From Faecalibacterium langellae (GTDB lineage: Bacteria; Bacillota; Clostridia; Oscillospirales; Ruminococcaceae): a stretch of DNA of 64,000 bases. A program made the position numbers and the translations under genes. The notes under the pieces are model-generated. The model made no database searches and was not told the DNA's origin. It worked only from the letters and a program-made list of their open reading frames with translations. Location: the NCBI RefSeq assembly GCF_002549775.1, contig NZ_NMTR01000019.1, positions 114,525-178,524 of the forward strand. Reading direction: 5' to 3'. Below, piece by piece: positions 33,355 to 42,023 of this stretch. Position 1 is the first letter of the stretch, and the number at the start of each line of letters is the position of its first letter.

Positions 33355-34596
33355 GTGGAAAACTTTGACGAACTGCTGAAAAAATATGCCGATTTCATCG
33401 TCCGGGTGGGCGTGAACCCGCAGCCGGGCCAGACCCTTATCATCAACTGCCCGCTGGAAGGGGCCCCGCTTGCCCGGCTGTGCGTGCGCAGCGCCTACGA
33501 AGCCGGTGCACGGGATGTGCAGGTGAACTGGTCGGATGATGCTGTGGCCCGCGCCCGCATGGAGCTGGGCAGCGAGGAAGCCCTGACCGACCTGAAGCCG
33601 TGGCAGCTGCGCCGCTATCTGGACTATGCCGAGAGCGAGGGCGGCGTCTGCGTGCTGCACCTCATCGCGGACGACCCGGAACTGTACGCGGGCCTTGACG
33701 GCAATAAGATCAGCCGGGTGAACGCCGCCCGCCGCGCCTTTATGGAGCCCTGGCAGGAGTACACCATGAATGACCGTGTGCAGTGGTCCATTGCGGCCCT
33801 GCCCAGTGTACCCTGGGCGAAGAAAATTTTCCCGGAGCTGGATGCAGACGCCGCCATGGAGGCGCTGTGGAAGCTCATTTTTGATGTCTGCCGCGTGACC
33901 GGCGGCGACCCGGTCAACGAGTGGAAGGCCCACATGGAGCGTCTTTCTACCCTGCGGGACAAAATGAACGCCCTCGATCTGGAAAGCGTGCATTTTGAGA
34001 GCAGCAACGGCACCGACCTGACCGTGGGCCTTGCTGACCAGGCCGTGTGGGAGAGTGCCGCCAGCAAGAGCGAAAAAGGTGTGGTGTTCCTGCCCAACAT
34101 CCCCACCGAGGAGGTGTTCACCGCGCCCCATAAAGATAAGGTGGAAGGCGTTGTCTGGGGCACGAAGCCCTATGTATTCAACGGCCAGCTCATCAAAAAC
34201 TTCCGCGTCACCTTTGAAAAAGGCCGTGTGGTGGACTACCATGCCGAGCAGGGGCAGGTACTGCTGGGCCGTCTGCTGGACGGCGACGAGGGTTCCCGCA
34301 GCATCGGTGAGGTGGCGCTGGTGCCGGCCAGCAGCCCCATCAACCGCAGCGGCAAGCTGTTCTACAGCACCCTGTTTGACGAGAATGCCGCCTGCCACAT
34401 CGCCTTCGGTGCCAGCTACCCCGGCACCACGGAGGGCGGCACGGCGCTGACGAAGGAAGACCTGCTGGCCCGCGGCATGAACCAGTCTCACCTGCACGAG
34501 GATGTGATGATCGGTGCGGAGGACAGCCACATCACCGGCAAATGCCGCGACGGCCGCACCGTGGAGCTGTTCCGGGACGGTGTCTGGGTGCTGTAA
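33355..34596 (+). CDS. M29-family metallo-aminopeptidase
   Basis: A 413-residue cytosolic aminopeptidase of the AmpS/PepS/T type. Family features are the two-lobed layout and the C-terminal metal-site segments NIPTEEVFTAPHKDKVEGVV, HIAFGASYPGTTEGG and NQSHLHEDVMIGAED. It releases N-terminal residues from peptides. The start is a GTG at 33355, chosen because AGGAGG stands 7 nt upstream and no ATG is near; the product begins VENFDELLKKYADFIVRVG, which matches the family start. It is preceded by its own promoter. Confidence 0.9.
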   Translation: MENFDELLKKYADFIVRVGVNPQPGQTLIINCPLEGAPLARLCVRSAYEAGARDVQVNWSDDAVARARMELGSEEALTDLKPWQLRRYLDYAESEGGVCVLHLIADDPELYAGLDGNKISRVNAARRAFMEPWQEYTMNDRVQWSIAALPSVPWAKKIFPELDADAAMEALWKLIFDVCRVTGGDPVNEWKAHMERLSTLRDKMNALDLESVHFESSNGTDLTVGLADQAVWESAASKSEKGVVFLPNIPTEEVFTAPHKDKVEGVVWGTKPYVFNGQLIKNFRVTFEKGRVVDYHAEQGQVLLGRLLDGDEGSRSIGEVALVPASSPINRSGKLFYSTLFDENAACHIAFGASYPGTTEGGTALTKEDLLARGMNQSHLHEDVMIGAEDSHITGKCRDGRTVELFRDGVWVL

Positions 34597-34630
34597 ATTG
34601 CCCTGCGGCGAAAAAAATCCGTGAAAAAGC

Positions 34631-34659
34631 TTGCATAATCGCAGGATGTATGGTATATT
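34631..34659 (+). promoter_or_regulatory. promoter of the rimP-nusA-infB operon
   Basis: TTGCAT (34631-34636), a 17-nt spacer and TATATT (34654-34659). Confidence 0.65.
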
Positions 34660-34684
34660 CTAGTAGTACGATATAGTTTAACCT

Positions 34685-34720
34685 GAAACGTGGGCCGCAA
34701 GGTCCGCGTTTCTTGTTTGT
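34685..34720 (+). terminator. terminator-like attenuator in the rimP leader
   Basis: GAAACGTGGGCC-GCAA-GGTCCGCGTTTC followed by TTGTTTGT lies between the promoter and the rimP ribosome site. It could attenuate the nusA operon, in keeping with autoregulation of NusA known in other bacteria; that mechanism is inferred here. Confidence 0.6.
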
Positions 34721-34733
34721 CTGGAGGTTTTTT

Positions 34734-35219
34734 ATGGCGAAGCAGTCTGGCGGCAACACCGCTCAGAGAGTCGAAGCGCTTGTCCGCCCCACCGTGGAGG
34801 GCATGGGTCTGCGCCTGTGGGATGTCGTTTTTGAGAAGGAAGGTCCGGACTGGTATCTTCGCGTGCTCATCGACAAGGACGGCACCATGGATACCGATAC
34901 CTGCGCGGATGTCTCCCATGCACTGGACCCCATCCTTGACGAGGCAGACCCCATCGACCAGAGCTATTATCTGGAAGTGGGCAGCCCCGGCCTTGGCCGC
35001 AAGCTGACCCGCCCCGAGCACTACGAAGCCCTCAAGGGCCAGAAGATCCGTGCAAAGCTCATCCGCCCGGATGCAAACGGTGTGCGCGAGCTTGCCGGCA
35101 TCCTGGCCGGCCGCGAGGGCAGCACCGTCACGCTGGAGACCGAGAACGGCCCGGTGCGCTTTGAGGTGAACGCCGCATCCAGCGTGAACCTGTGCGACGA
35201 CGAAGACCTGTTTGATTAA
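34734..35219 (+). CDS. rimP: ribosome maturation factor RimP
   Basis: A 161-residue 30S maturation factor. Conserved parts are VEALVRPTVEGMGLRLWDVVFEKEG, the LRVLIDKDG strand and the signature YYLEVGSPGLGRKLTRPEHY. The start at 34734 follows CTGGAGG; an upstream in-frame codon at 34713 overlaps the leader hairpin. It is the first gene of the operon leading to nusA and infB, which is the common bacterial order. Confidence 0.95.
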   Translation: MAKQSGGNTAQRVEALVRPTVEGMGLRLWDVVFEKEGPDWYLRVLIDKDGTMDTDTCADVSHALDPILDEADPIDQSYYLEVGSPGLGRKLTRPEHYEALKGQKIRAKLIRPDANGVRELAGILAGREGSTVTLETENGPVRFEVNAASSVNLCDDEDLFD

Positions 35220-35256
35220 CATAGATAGAGAGTAAATTACAGGAGGAACCCGAAAA

Positions 35257-36363
35257 ATGGCAGCAGCGAACAACGAATTTTTTGAAGCTCTCTCCATGCT
35301 GGAGCACGAGCGCGGCATCACCGCAGAATACCTGATCGAGAAGATCAAGGCGGCCATCATCATTGCCGTCAAGAAGAACTATGAAGTCGAGGAAGACCAC
35401 GTCAAGGTGGATATCGACCCCGAGGCAGGCCGCTTCGATGTGGCCCTGATCCAGGACGTCGTCGCCGACGAGGACTGGTACGACGAGCACTCTGAGATCG
35501 GCATCACCGAGGCCCAGAAGATCCGCAAGACCTATGAGGTCGGTGACCGCATCATCACCCCGCTGAAGACCAAGGACTTCGGCCGCATCGCCGCTCAGAC
35601 CGCAAAGCACGTCATCCGTCAGGGCATCCGCGAGGCCGAGCGCAGCCAGCAGCTCAGCGAGATCCAGTCCCGCGCCCACGATATCGTGCAGGCCACCGTT
35701 ACCCGTGTGGACCCCGAGAAAGGCATCGTGGCCCTGGATCTGGGCAAGGGCGGCGAGGCCATCCTGCCCCACAACGAGCAGGTGCCCGGCGAGGTGTACA
35801 CCGAGGGCCAGACCCTGCAGGTCTACGTTGTGGATGTGGTCAGCACCGAGCGCGGCCCCCGCGTCATGATCAGCCGCACCCACCCCGGCCTTGTCAAGCG
35901 CCTGTTTGAGCTGGAAGTGCCTGAAATTTTTGACGGCACCGTTGAGGTCAAGGCCATCAGCCGCGAGGCCGGTGCCCGCACCAAGATGGCTGTGTGGTCC
36001 AAGGACCCCAACGTCAACCCCGTCTCTGCCTGCATCGGCGAGCACGGTGCCCGCGTGGCGGCCGTGGTCGAGAAGCTGGGCGGCGAGAAGATCGACATCG
36101 TCAAGTGGAGCGAGGATATCTCCGAGTTCATCTCCTCAGCCCTGAGCCCCGCCAAGGTGGTCAAGGTGGAGCTGCTGCCCGGCGAGACCCGCTCCTGCCG
36201 CGTTACCGTGCCCGACCAGCAGCTGAGCCTGGCCATCGGCAACAAGGGCCAGAATGCCCGCCTGTGCGCACGCCTGACCGGCTACAACATTGATATCCGC
36301 CCCGAAAGCGGCTATTACGGCGAGGAAGAACCCAAGAAGGAAGCCGAGACCGACGCCGAGTGA
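35257..36363 (+). CDS. nusA: transcription termination/antitermination factor NusA
   Basis: A 368-residue RNA polymerase-associated factor, the short Firmicutes form without the C-terminal acidic repeats. The N-terminal domain is EALSMLEHERGITAEYLIEKI, the S1 domain includes VTRVDPEKGIVALDLGKGGEAILP, and two KH domains follow (VSACIGEHGARVAAVVEKLGG and SLAIGNKGQNARLCARLTGY). CAGGAGG lies before the ATG. Confidence 0.97.
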   Translation: MAAANNEFFEALSMLEHERGITAEYLIEKIKAAIIIAVKKNYEVEEDHVKVDIDPEAGRFDVALIQDVVADEDWYDEHSEIGITEAQKIRKTYEVGDRIITPLKTKDFGRIAAQTAKHVIRQGIREAERSQQLSEIQSRAHDIVQATVTRVDPEKGIVALDLGKGGEAILPHNEQVPGEVYTEGQTLQVYVVDVVSTERGPRVMISRTHPGLVKRLFELEVPEIFDGTVEVKAISREAGARTKMAVWSKDPNVNPVSACIGEHGARVAAVVEKLGGEKIDIVKWSEDISEFISSALSPAKVVKVELLPGETRSCRVTVPDQQLSLAIGNKGQNARLCARLTGYNIDIRPESGYYGEEEPKKEAETDAE

Positions 36364-36396
36364 TTCCGGCGCAGACAGCCAAAGGAGGGAAACCGG

Positions 36397-36693
36397 ATGG
36401 CACAGAAAAAGATCCCTTCCCGCCAGTGCATTGGCTGCATGACCAGCCGCCCCAAAAAGGAGCTGGTGCGTGTGGTGCGTGCACCCAGCGGAGAGATCAG
36501 CATTGATCTGGTCGGCAAAAAGCCGGGCCGCGGGGCATACCTTTGCCCCAGCCTCGACTGCCTGACCAAGGCAAAGAAGAAAAAGGCGCTGGAGCGCTGC
36601 TTTGAGCAGCCGGTTCCCGCCGAGGTGTACGAGGCATTGGCCGCACAGCTGGCCGAAGCCGCAAAGGAGGCAGCCAATGGCAAAGAAGAATAA
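36397..36693 (+). CDS. rnpM: RNase P modulator RnpM (YlxR family)
   Basis: A 98-residue nucleic-acid-binding protein. The family signature is RQCIGCMTSRPKKELVRVVR with a conserved GRGAYLCPSLDCLTKA. YlxR proteins have been reported to bind RNase P RNA and modulate its activity. Its 3' end overlaps the next gene by 17 nt. AAAGGAGGG lies upstream. Confidence 0.93.
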   Translation: MAQKKIPSRQCIGCMTSRPKKELVRVVRAPSGEISIDLVGKKPGRGAYLCPSLDCLTKAKKKKALERCFEQPVPAEVYEALAAQLAEAAKEAANGKEE

Positions 36694-37054
36694 CGCCCCC
36701 GCAAAGCCCAAGCTGCCCCCGGAGGAAGCGCTGTTTCAGGCGCTGAGCCTGTGCCGCAAGGCGGGCGCGCTGACCATGGGCTTTGACGCCGTGGAAGACG
36801 CCTGCGTTAAGAGCAAGGCATGGCTGGTGATGGTGGCAAGCGATGCCAGCGCCAAGACCGTGCAGCGCCTGAACTATTCTGTGGGCGACCTGGTGGATGT
36901 GATCACCATGCCGCTTTCGCAGGATAAGCTGGCCGATATCAGCCGCAAGCCTGTGGCTGTTTACGCGGTGACCGACCGCAACCTCGCAAAGCTCTGCTTT
37001 GACCGTCTGTCGGACTGCGGAGCAATCAAAAATGAGGAGGATATGAGCGAATGA
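36677..37054 (+). CDS. ylxQ: L7Ae-type ribosomal/K-turn-binding protein (YlxQ)
   Basis: A 125-residue protein of the L7Ae/L30e family, expected to bind kink-turn RNA. Core segments are LFQALSLCRKAGALTMGFDAV, AWLVMVASDASAKTVQRL and KPVAVYAVTDRNLAKLC. The start at 36677 is supported by AAAGGAGG and by the overlap with rnpM. The stop overlaps the infB start as ATGA. Confidence 0.9.
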   Translation: MAKKNNAPAKPKLPPEEALFQALSLCRKAGALTMGFDAVEDACVKSKAWLVMVASDASAKTVQRLNYSVGDLVDVITMPLSQDKLADISRKPVAVYAVTDRNLAKLCFDRLSDCGAIKNEEDMSE

Positions 37055-39528
37055 TCGTAAAATATAAAGTGAGTGATTTTGCAAAGGACCTGAACCTTTC
37101 TGCCAAGAAGGTCCTGGACGAACTGAACGCCATGGGCAGCACCGGCAAAAAGAACAGCTCCAACCTCGAGGAGAACGAGCTGAACTACCTGCTGGAAAAG
37201 TTCAGCAAGGACAACAGTGTGGCCAATCTGGACGAGTTTTTGAACAGCGCCAAGGAGCCCAAGGCAGAGCCGAAGGCCGAAAAGAAGCCGGAGAAGAAGG
37301 CGGACAAGAAGCCCGAGGCCCCCAAGGCTGAAAAGTTGGCCGAGAAAAAGCCCGAGCAGCCCGCCGCCAAGAAGGCTGAGCCTGTTCAGCAGAACAAAAA
37401 CAACAATAAGCACGGCGACAAAAAGAACGAGCAGCACAAGAAGCGCGAGGAGAAGACCGTCTCCCTGAGTGAGCTGGCCCGCGAGACCGGTGCCAAGGCC
37501 TCCGCTGCCCCGGCACAGGCCGTGTCTGTCCGCCGCGAGGACAATCAGGTCACCGTCGATACCCGCACCGTGGATATGAACGTGGACCGTTTCGATGCCC
37601 GTTACGACGATCTGGCTTCCACCAAGAACACCGAGAACCGCCGCAAGCCCACCCCGCAGGGCAACAAGCAGAAGTTCACCCAGCGCGGCCAGCGCCAGCG
37701 CCAGCAGTTCCAGAAGGGTAAGCGCGAGACCGAGTTCGAGCGCCTGCAGCGCATCCAGCTGGAGAAGGCCCGCAACGCCCAGCTGAAGGTCATGATCCCC
37801 GACGAGATCACCGTCGGCGAGCTGGCTGCCCGCCTGAAGCAGCAGGCCGGCAAGGTCATCGCCAAGTTCATGCAGATGGGCGAGATGCACGCCATCAACG
37901 ATGTCATCGATTTCGACACTGCATCTCTGCTGGCCGAGGAGTTCCACGCAAAGGTCGAGCACGAGGTGCATGTGACCATCGAGGAGCGCCTGTTCACCCA
38001 GGAGGAGGATTCCCAGGATGATCTGGTGGAGCGTCCCCCGGTCGTCTGCGTCATGGGCCACGTTGATCACGGCAAGACCAGTATTCTGGATGCCATCCGC
38101 AAGACCAACGTCACCGCAGGCGAGGCCGGCGGCATCACCCAGGCCATCGGTGCCTATCAGGTCAAGGTGAACGACAGTGTCATCACCTTCCTGGATACCC
38201 CGGGCCATGAGGCATTCACCTCCATGCGTGCCCGCGGTGCCAACATGACCGATATCGCAGTTCTGGTGGTGGCTGCCGACGACGGCATCATGCCCCAGAC
38301 CATCGAGTCCATCAACCATGCCAAGGCTGCCAACGTCAAGCTGATCGTGGCCATGAACAAGATGGATAAGCCCACCGCAAACCCCGAGCGCGTGATGGAA
38401 GGCCTGACCAAGTACGGCATCATCACCGAAGACTGGGGCGGCGATGTGGCCTGCATCCCCGTGTCTGCCCTCACCGGCATGGGCATCAACGACCTGCTGG
38501 AGCGCATCGCTCTGGAAGCTGAGGTCATGGAGCTGAAGGCCAACCCCAACCGCCGCGCCAAGGGCGCTGTGGTCGAGGCCCGTCTGGACAAGGGCCAGGG
38601 CCCCATCGCCACCATTCTGGTGCAGAACGGCACCCTGCACTCCGGCGATGTGATCATTGCCGGTACCGCTGTGGGCCGTGTGCGCACCATGCGCAACGAC
38701 AAGGGCCAGCAGCTGAAGGACGCCGGCCCCTCCACCCCTGTGGAGATCACCGGTCTGACCGCAGTGCCCGAAGCAGGCGACCTGTTCGAGGCCGTTGAGG
38801 ACGAGCGTCTGGCCCGTGAACTGGCCGAGCAGCGCATCGCTGCCGCCAAGGAGAAGCAGTTCTCCTCCTTCCAGAAGGTCACGCTGGATAACCTGTTCAG
38901 CCAGATGGCCCAGAACGACATGAAGGAACTGGCTATCGTGGTCAAGGCCGACGTGCAGGGTTCTGCCGAGGCCGTCAAGCAGAGCCTGGAAAAGATCTCC
39001 AACGATGAAGTGCGCGTGCGCGTCATTCACGCCGGTGTCGGTGCCATCAGCAAGTCTGATGTGGACCTGGCCGATGCATCCAACGCCATCATCATCGGCT
39101 TCAACGTCCGCCCCGACAATGTGGCCAAGGAAGAAGCCGCTGCCACCAAGGTGGAAATGCGTATGTACCGCGTCATTTACGACGCCATCAACGATGTCAC
39201 CGACGCTATGAAGGGCATGCTGGCTCCCAAGTTCCGCGAGGTGTCTCTGGGCGAGCTGCAGGTCCGTCAGGTGTACAAGATCTCCAACGTGGGCACCGTT
39301 GCAGGCTGCCGCGTGACCAGCGGCAAGATCACCCGCGACAGCAAGGTGCGCGTGGTGCGTGACGGCATCGTCATCACCGAGGACGAGATCGCATCCCTGA
39401 AGCGCTTCAAGGACGACGCCAAGGAAGTGGCCGAGGGCTACGAGTGCGGCGTCACGCTGGCAAAGTTCGCCGACGTCAAGGAAGGCGACGTGTACGAAGC
39501 CTTCAAGATGGAGGAGTACCGCGACTAA
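37051..39528 (+). CDS. infB: translation initiation factor IF-2
   Basis: An 825-residue GTPase that places fMet-tRNA on the 30S subunit. The N-terminus has an IF2_N domain (VSDFAKDLNLSAKKVLDELNAMG), then a Lys/Glu/Pro/Ala-rich linker (about residues 70-130) and a second IF2_N domain. The G domain has GHVDHGKT near residue 335, DTPGHEAF, NKMD and SAL. The C-terminal domains end VKEGDVYEAFKMEEYRD. GAGGAGG precedes the ATG, which overlaps the ylxQ stop. Confidence 0.97.
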   Translation: MIVKYKVSDFAKDLNLSAKKVLDELNAMGSTGKKNSSNLEENELNYLLEKFSKDNSVANLDEFLNSAKEPKAEPKAEKKPEKKADKKPEAPKAEKLAEKKPEQPAAKKAEPVQQNKNNNKHGDKKNEQHKKREEKTVSLSELARETGAKASAAPAQAVSVRREDNQVTVDTRTVDMNVDRFDARYDDLASTKNTENRRKPTPQGNKQKFTQRGQRQRQQFQKGKRETEFERLQRIQLEKARNAQLKVMIPDEITVGELAARLKQQAGKVIAKFMQMGEMHAINDVIDFDTASLLAEEFHAKVEHEVHVTIEERLFTQEEDSQDDLVERPPVVCVMGHVDHGKTSILDAIRKTNVTAGEAGGITQAIGAYQVKVNDSVITFLDTPGHEAFTSMRARGANMTDIAVLVVAADDGIMPQTIESINHAKAANVKLIVAMNKMDKPTANPERVMEGLTKYGIITEDWGGDVACIPVSALTGMGINDLLERIALEAEVMELKANPNRRAKGAVVEARLDKGQGPIATILVQNGTLHSGDVIIAGTAVGRVRTMRNDKGQQLKDAGPSTPVEITGLTAVPEAGDLFEAVEDERLARELAEQRIAAAKEKQFSSFQKVTLDNLFSQMAQNDMKELAIVVKADVQGSAEAVKQSLEKISNDEVRVRVIHAGVGAISKSDVDLADASNAIIIGFNVRPDNVAKEEAAATKVEMRMYRVIYDAINDVTDAMKGMLAPKFREVSLGELQVRQVYKISNVGTVAGCRVTSGKITRDSKVRVVRDGIVITEDEIASLKRFKDDAKEVAEGYECGVTLAKFADVKEGDVYEAFKMEEYRD

Positions 39529-39540
39529 GAGTTTTTGAAA

Positions 39541-39580
39541 TTTTCTCTGGCACTGCTCAAGGTGCCAGAGAAAGTTTGTT
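39541..39580 (+). terminator. intra-operon terminator-like hairpin between infB and rbfA
   Basis: TTTCTCTGGCAC-TGCTCAA-GGTGCCAGAGAAA followed by GTTTGTTT lies 13 nt after the infB stop, yet rbfA begins 15 nt later. It probably lowers, rather than stops, transcription into rbfA and the genes behind it. Confidence 0.65.
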
Positions 39581-39594
39581 TAAGGAGAAATACT

Positions 39595-39987
39595 ATGTCT
39601 CAGAAGAATATGGGCCGTCTGGCGCAGGATATGAAGCGCGAGATCATTGCCATCATCGGGCGGCTGAAAGACCCGCGTCTGGAGGGCGGTCTGCTGACTG
39701 TCACCCGTCTGGACGTGACCCCCGACCTGGATGTGGCCAAGGTGTATGTGAGCGTGATGGGCCGCGAGGACGGCCCCAAGCCCGCCATTGAAGCGCTGAA
39801 CCGCGCGGCCGGTCATGTGCGCACCGAAGTGAGCAAGAAGATGCACATCCGCAAGGCACCCCGCTTCATCTTCGTGGAGGATGACGGCGCAGCCTATGCA
39901 GCCCACATCAACGAGCTGCTCCGCACGCTGAATGTGAACGGCGACGCTGACGCCGAAGCCAGCGCACCGGAGGAGACCGAGGAATAA
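39595..39987 (+). CDS. rbfA: ribosome-binding factor A
   Basis: A 130-residue KH-fold 30S maturation factor. Conserved parts are MGRLAQDMKREIIAIIGRLKDPR, LTVTRLDVTPDLDVAKVYVSV and KKMHIRKAPRFIFVEDD. The tail is acidic. The start at 39595 follows AAGGAGAAA; the longer frame upstream is the infB-rbfA hairpin. Confidence 0.95.
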   Translation: MSQKNMGRLAQDMKREIIAIIGRLKDPRLEGGLLTVTRLDVTPDLDVAKVYVSVMGREDGPKPAIEALNRAAGHVRTEVSKKMHIRKAPRFIFVEDDGAAYAAHINELLRTLNVNGDADAEASAPEETEE

Positions 39988-40016
39988 TTCCGCCTGCGGA
40001 AAGGATGGATCATGGA

Positions 40017-40994
40017 ATGACAGAACAGTTGAATGTGCAGCAGATGGCCCAGCGCCTGACGGCTGCAGACAACATACTGATCCTGTGTCACAAAAACCCG
40101 GATGGCGATACCATCGGCTGCGGCAGTGCCCTGTACTATGCGCTGAAAGCGCTGGATAAAAATGCAGCGGTGCTCTGCTCCGACGCCATCCCCTCCCGCT
40201 ACGCCTTCACCAATGCGCGGCTGTTCAAGGGCGAGTTTGAGCCGAAGACCGTGGTGGCCGTGGACGTGGCCAGCGTGCAGCTGTTTGGCGAGGGCAACGG
40301 TGTGCCGCAGTTCTCCCGCCATGTGGACCTGTGCATCGACCACCACGCAGGCAACAGCGGCTATGCTGACTTCACCCTGCTGGACGGCGGGGCCGCTGCG
40401 GCTGCCGAGCTGCTGTATGAGGTGATCTGCGCCATGGGCGTGGACATCACCCCCCACATCGCCGACTGCCTGTACACCGGCCTTGCCACCGACACCGGCT
40501 GCTTCCGCTTCTCGTCCACCACGGCAAACACCCACCTTGTGGCGGCAAAGCTCATCGAGGCGGGCTGCCATGTGGAAGAACTGAACACCCTGCTGTTCGA
40601 CACCAAGCCTCGGGAACGCATGGAGGCTGAGCGCATTGCCCGCAACCATCTGGAATACTATCTGGACGGCCGGTGCGCGCTCATTTACCTCACCCGGGAT
40701 GAGATCGAGCAGAGCGGCGTGGACCCGGCGGACCTGGAAGAACTGACCAGCCTGCCTGTGAGCATTGAGGGCGTGAAAGTGGGCCTGACCCTGCGCCAGC
40801 AGCCCGGCGGCAGCTACCGCATCAGCGTGCGCACCGCCAAGGGCGTGGACGCCTGCGCCATCGCGCGGCGTCTGGGCGGCGGCGGCCATGCCCGCGCGGC
40901 CGGGTGTGAACTGCTGGGCAACCTGGAAAACACCAAGAACGCGATCCTGGCAGAGGTAGAAGCCGAGCTGGACGCACCGCAGGAGGACGCATAA
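40017..40994 (+). CDS. nrnA: DHH-family oligoribonuclease/pAp phosphatase NrnA
   Basis: A 325-residue phosphoesterase that degrades nanoRNA and 3',5'-bisphosphate nucleotides. Motifs are ILILCHKNPDGDTIGCGSAL (DHH motif I DGD), VAVDVAS, IDHHAG (the DHH motif) and the DHHA1 end GGGGHARAAGCELLG. The start at 40017 (MTEQLN) is preferred because AAAGGA lies 11 nt upstream; an in-frame ATG at 40005 overlaps that site. Its place in the nusA-infB operon between rbfA and truB is usual for Firmicutes. Confidence 0.92.
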   Translation: MTEQLNVQQMAQRLTAADNILILCHKNPDGDTIGCGSALYYALKALDKNAAVLCSDAIPSRYAFTNARLFKGEFEPKTVVAVDVASVQLFGEGNGVPQFSRHVDLCIDHHAGNSGYADFTLLDGGAAAAAELLYEVICAMGVDITPHIADCLYTGLATDTGCFRFSSTTANTHLVAAKLIEAGCHVEELNTLLFDTKPRERMEAERIARNHLEYYLDGRCALIYLTRDEIEQSGVDPADLEELTSLPVSIEGVKVGLTLRQQPGGSYRISVRTAKGVDACAIARRLGGGGHARAAGCELLGNLENTKNAILAEVEAELDAPQEDA

Positions 40995-41879
40995 ATGCAG
41001 GGCATCCTGATCGTTGACAAGCCCATGGACTGGACCAGCTTCGACGTGGTGGCAAAGCTGCGCGGCGTGCTGGGCACCCGCAAGCTGGGCCACAGCGGCA
41101 CGCTGGACCCCATGGCCACCGGCGTGCTGCCGGTGTTCTGCGGCGGGGCCAGCAAGGCCGTGGACCTGCAGCTGAACCACGACAAAAGCTACCGTGCCAC
41201 GCTCAAACTGGGCGCAAAGACCGACACCGGCGATGTGACCGGCACCGTGCTGGAGACTGCCCCGGTGACGGCAGGCGAAGCCGAACTGCTGGCCGTGCTG
41301 CCGCAGTTCATCGGCCCGCAGCTGCAGGTGCCGCCCATGTATTCGGCCATCAAGCTCAATGGCCAGCCCCTTTACAAGCTGGCCCGCGAGGGCGTGACCG
41401 TGGAGCGCAAGGCCCGGCCCATTGAAATTTACAGCATCACCTACGGCGGCAGCCCGGCCGAGAACGAGTTCGTGCTGGACGTGCGGTGCTCCAAGGGCAC
41501 CTATATCCGCACCCTGCTGGAAGATATCGCCGCCGCCATGGGCCAGAAGGGCACCATGAGCGCCTTGCGCCGCACTTCGGCGGGCGTGTACACTGAAGCC
41601 GATGCCCACACGCTGGAAGAAATCCTTGCCGCAAAGGAGCAGGGCCCGGACGCTCTGCAGGCACTGATGCTGCCGGTGGAAAGCGTGTTCGAGAGCCTGC
41701 CGCTTTTGGTGGTGGAGCCATGGGTGGAGCAGCACTTGTACAACGGCTGCCCCACCAGCCGCTATCCGGCAGCAGATGGCCGCTACCGGGCGCGCAATGC
41801 CGCCGGGCAGTTTTTGGGCCTTGCCAACATCGTGCAGGGCGTGCTGCGGGTGGAAAAGCTGTTTGTAGAACGCAATTGA
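40995..41879 (+). CDS. truB: tRNA pseudouridine55 synthase TruB
   Basis: A 294-residue enzyme that makes pseudouridine at position 55 of tRNAs. The N-terminal ILIVDKPMDWTSFDVVAKLRG and the catalytic motif GHSGTLDPMATGVLP (Asp38) are intact; CSKGTYIRTLLEDI and a C-terminal PUA-like end follow. It starts at the base after the nrnA stop. Confidence 0.96.
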   Translation: MQGILIVDKPMDWTSFDVVAKLRGVLGTRKLGHSGTLDPMATGVLPVFCGGASKAVDLQLNHDKSYRATLKLGAKTDTGDVTGTVLETAPVTAGEAELLAVLPQFIGPQLQVPPMYSAIKLNGQPLYKLAREGVTVERKARPIEIYSITYGGSPAENEFVLDVRCSKGTYIRTLLEDIAAAMGQKGTMSALRRTSAGVYTEADAHTLEEILAAKEQGPDALQALMLPVESVFESLPLLVVEPWVEQHLYNGCPTSRYPAADGRYRARNAAGQFLGLANIVQGVLRVEKLFVERN

Positions 41880-41941
41880 CGCCCGCATTCGTTCATTTGC
41901 AGTTGTTTTTTAGAAACACAAAAGTCTGACCGAAACGTTCT

Positions 41942-41993
41942 TGGCTCTCCCTTTGGGAGAGCTGTCACCGTCAGGTGACTGAGAGGGCGAAGG
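41942..41993. repeat. two-hairpin intergenic repeat, copy 2
   Basis: GCTCTCCC-TTT-GGGAGAGC, then TGTCACC-GTCA-GGTGACTGAGAGGG. It has the same layout as 22027-22070 with compensating stem changes. It occupies the 144-nt gap between truB and ribF. Confidence 0.7.
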
Positions 41994-42023
41994 CGTATTC
42001 CGAAAGTAAAGGAAACAAAACCC

